Of a stretch of 64,000 nt of DNA, positions 62,731 through 64,000 are shown one piece after another. The stretch is from Streptomyces sp. AC550_RSS872 (GTDB lineage: Bacteria; Actinomycetota; Actinomycetes; Streptomycetales; Streptomycetaceae). A program made the translations under genes and the position numbers. The notes under the pieces are model-generated. The model was given only the letters and a program-made list of their open reading frames with translations. It ran no database searches and was not told the DNA's origin. The stretch lies in the NCBI RefSeq assembly GCF_019049285.1, contig NZ_JAGMUL010000023.1, positions 1 to 64,000 on the forward strand, in the 5' to 3' direction. Numbering within the stretch: the stretch's first letter is position 1; the number at the start of each line of letters is the position of its first letter.

Positions 62731-62830
62731 CACGGAGGGGAGTACTCCCTGTCTGCTGCGGCGTACCCGTCAATACGGATCAGGCCAGATCCCGGGGCGT
62801 CGGCCCATCGTGGGTGGAAGAGACCTCCGG
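62731..62830 (+). promoter_or_regulatory. Probable yybP-ykoY (Mn2+) riboswitch
   Basis: P1 helix CGGAGG (62733-62738) pairs with CCTCCG (62824-62829). The 5' motif GGGGAGTA and the 3' motif AAGAGACCTCC match the conserved internal loop of yybP-ykoY riboswitches, and several hairpins lie between. These elements are known to stand before terC/mntP-type genes and to sense manganese. They occur in the leader of the terC gene here. Confidence 0.65.
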
Positions 62831-62875
62831 CGCGCGACGACGCTGACATTTGCCGTTACGACTGCCGGAGGCGCA

Positions 62876-63877
62876 GTGGAAGTTTCCACGACCCTATGGG
62901 TCCTGACCATCGTGGGCCTTGCCGCCCTGATCGCGGTCGATTTCTTTATCGGCCGCAAGCCGCATGACGTGTCGATCAAGGAAGCCGGGATCTGGACGAT
63001 CGTCTGGATCGTCCTCGCCGGGCTCTTCGGGCTCGGCCTGCTGATCTTCGGCGGCGGACAAGCCGGCGGCGAGTTCTTCGCGGGCTTCATCACCGAGAAG
63101 TCGCTGAGCGTCGACAACCTCTTCGTCTTCGTCCTGATCATGGCGAAGTTCGCGGTGCCGACCCAGTACCAGCAGCGAGTGCTGCTCGTCGGTGTCCTCA
63201 TAGCCCTGGTCCTGCGGGCCATCTTCATCGCCGCGGGTGCTGCCATCCTCGCCAGCTTCGCCTGGGTGTTCTACCTCTTCGGCGCCTTCCTCATCTGGAC
63301 CGCCTGGAAGCTCATCCAGGAGGCCCGCGCGGACGAGGCGGACGAGGACTGGGAGGAGAACAAGCTCCTCAAGGCCGCCGAGCGCCGCTTCGGTGTCGCC
63401 GACCGCTACCACGGCACCAAGCTGTGGATCCAGCAGAACGGCAAGCGGGTCATGACCCCGATGCTGGTCGTGATGCTCGCGATCGGCACCACCGACGTGC
63501 TCTTCGCCCTCGACTCCATCCCGGCGATCTTCGGCCTGACCCAGGACCCGTACATCGTGTTCACGGCCAATGCCTTCGCCCTGATGGGTCTCCGGCAGCT
63601 GTACTTCCTCATCGGCGGCCTGCTGAAGAAGCTGGTCCACCTCAGCTACGGCCTGTCGATCATCCTGGGCTTCATCGGCGTCAAGCTCGTCCTGCACGCG
63701 CTGCACGAGTCCGGCGTCCATGTCCCCGAGATCAGCATCCCGGTCTCGCTCGGCGTGATCTGCGCGGTCCTGATCGTCACCACGATCACCAGCCTGAGGG
63801 CCTCCAAGAAGCAGGCGGCGGCCGAGGCGGCGCAGGAGAAGAGCGAAGGCGCTCCGAAGGACAGCATCGACGTCTGA
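62876..63877 (+). CDS. terC: TerC family membrane protein
   Basis: 333 aa from the GTG at 62876 (GGAGG 4 nt upstream). About eight to nine membrane helices. TerC signatures: FITEKSLSVDNLFVFVLIMA, with acidic Glu/Asp in membrane, and GTTDVLFALDSIPAIFGLTQ. TerC proteins are implicated in Mn2+ efflux or metalation of exported enzymes and in tellurite resistance. The riboswitch-like leader fits a manganese role. Hydrophilic charged tail (KSEGAPKDSIDV). Confidence 0.93.
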   Translation: MEVSTTLWVLTIVGLAALIAVDFFIGRKPHDVSIKEAGIWTIVWIVLAGLFGLGLLIFGGGQAGGEFFAGFITEKSLSVDNLFVFVLIMAKFAVPTQYQQRVLLVGVLIALVLRAIFIAAGAAILASFAWVFYLFGAFLIWTAWKLIQEARADEADEDWEENKLLKAAERRFGVADRYHGTKLWIQQNGKRVMTPMLVVMLAIGTTDVLFALDSIPAIFGLTQDPYIVFTANAFALMGLRQLYFLIGGLLKKLVHLSYGLSIILGFIGVKLVLHALHESGVHVPEISIPVSLGVICAVLIVTTITSLRASKKQAAAEAAQEKSEGAPKDSIDV

Positions 63878-63931
63878 CCGCGTCGGACGTAGGAAGAACC
63901 AACACCGGGGGTGGTGCCCAGCGAATTGCCG

Positions 63932-63984
63932 AGCACCGCTCCCGGTGCTTCGTTGGGTGCTGGGTGTCCCCGGCCGGGGACACC
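63932..63984 (+). terminator. Hairpins after terC
   Basis: Two hairpins: AGCACCG-ctcc-CGGTGCT (63932-63949) and a perfect 22-bp palindrome GGTGTCCCCGGCCGGGGACACC (63963-63984). Together they form a probable terminator; the sequence continues to the window end (64000) without a gene. Confidence 0.7.
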
Positions 63985-64000
63985 ACGGCCGGGGGTGGAG

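Overview
The window is high-GC (about 72%) actinobacterial DNA with Streptomyces codon use, many leaderless promoters (a TANNNT hexamer ending about 6 nt before the start codon), WhiJ-type HTH/DUF397 pairs, and the housekeeping set rpsA, coaE, uvrB, terD, terC in one neighbourhood. This is best read as a core segment of a Streptomyces chromosome. Smaller accessory patches (about 17.9-25.9 kb and 33.3-37.5 kb) interrupt it.

Layout. 0-5.3 kb: end of a secreted/surface protein, a 44-aa membrane peptide, a DUF3068 protein, then HrpB helicase and a methyltransferase on the minus strand. 5.3-12 kb: rpsA with a strong promoter and long leader, PAC2 protein, coaE, a TPR protein, a small DUF6343 membrane protein, an acyltransferase-like protein, DoxX and an S4-domain protein. 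12-17.9 kb: uracil-DNA glycosylase, prolyl aminopeptidase, a GntR regulator divergent from an NCS1 nucleobase/hydantoin transporter plus racemase-like gene with a palindromic operator between them, a GNAT enzyme and RidA. 17.9-20 kb: decayed and unknown genes.

20-24.5 kb: the most unusual part. A TIR/NB-ARC (STAND) protein has a C-terminal helical domain that is also encoded as a stand-alone protein on the opposite strand. The two genes share overlapping divergent promoters. Inside the TIR gene lies a hidden promoter, Shine-Dalgarno and ATG that could release the C-terminal domain alone. A nucleotidyltransferase and a soluble Ser/Thr kinase follow. 24.7-33.3 kb: a secreted polyampholyte, a PAS-GAF-SpoIIE-HATPase phosphatase/anti-sigma-like protein, a tiny LuxR-type HTH, a FUSC transporter, an amidohydrolase and a DUF899 protein. 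33.3-37.5 kb: a small conserved ORF, an ABC-transporter relic, dispersed Streptomyces repeats, and a WhiJ-like cluster (HATPase, unknown, HTH-DUF5753, DUF397) with a methyltransferase.

37.5-50 kb: membrane-anchored HCX5R phosphatase, a membrane protein coupled to a rifampin-phosphotransferase-like PEP/ATP enzyme, a MocR regulator divergent from an AhpD-like protein, orphan gltD, DUF1772, DUF2293, a degenerate uridine-kinase relative, a CBS protein and CorA. 50-56.5 kb: methyltransferase, pseudouridine catabolism pair (psuG and a PfkB kinase), VOC protein, MFS exporter, O6-alkylguanine transferase and a secreted GDPD. 56.5-64 kb: MHYT membrane protein, uvrB, two TerD-type proteins (one fused to an FtsK-like fold) and terC under a probable yybP-ykoY manganese riboswitch.

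Functions were assigned by reading translations and motifs only; no searches were run. Start codons were moved from the longest ORF to the position supported by a Shine-Dalgarno sequence or by a leaderless -10 element where possible.
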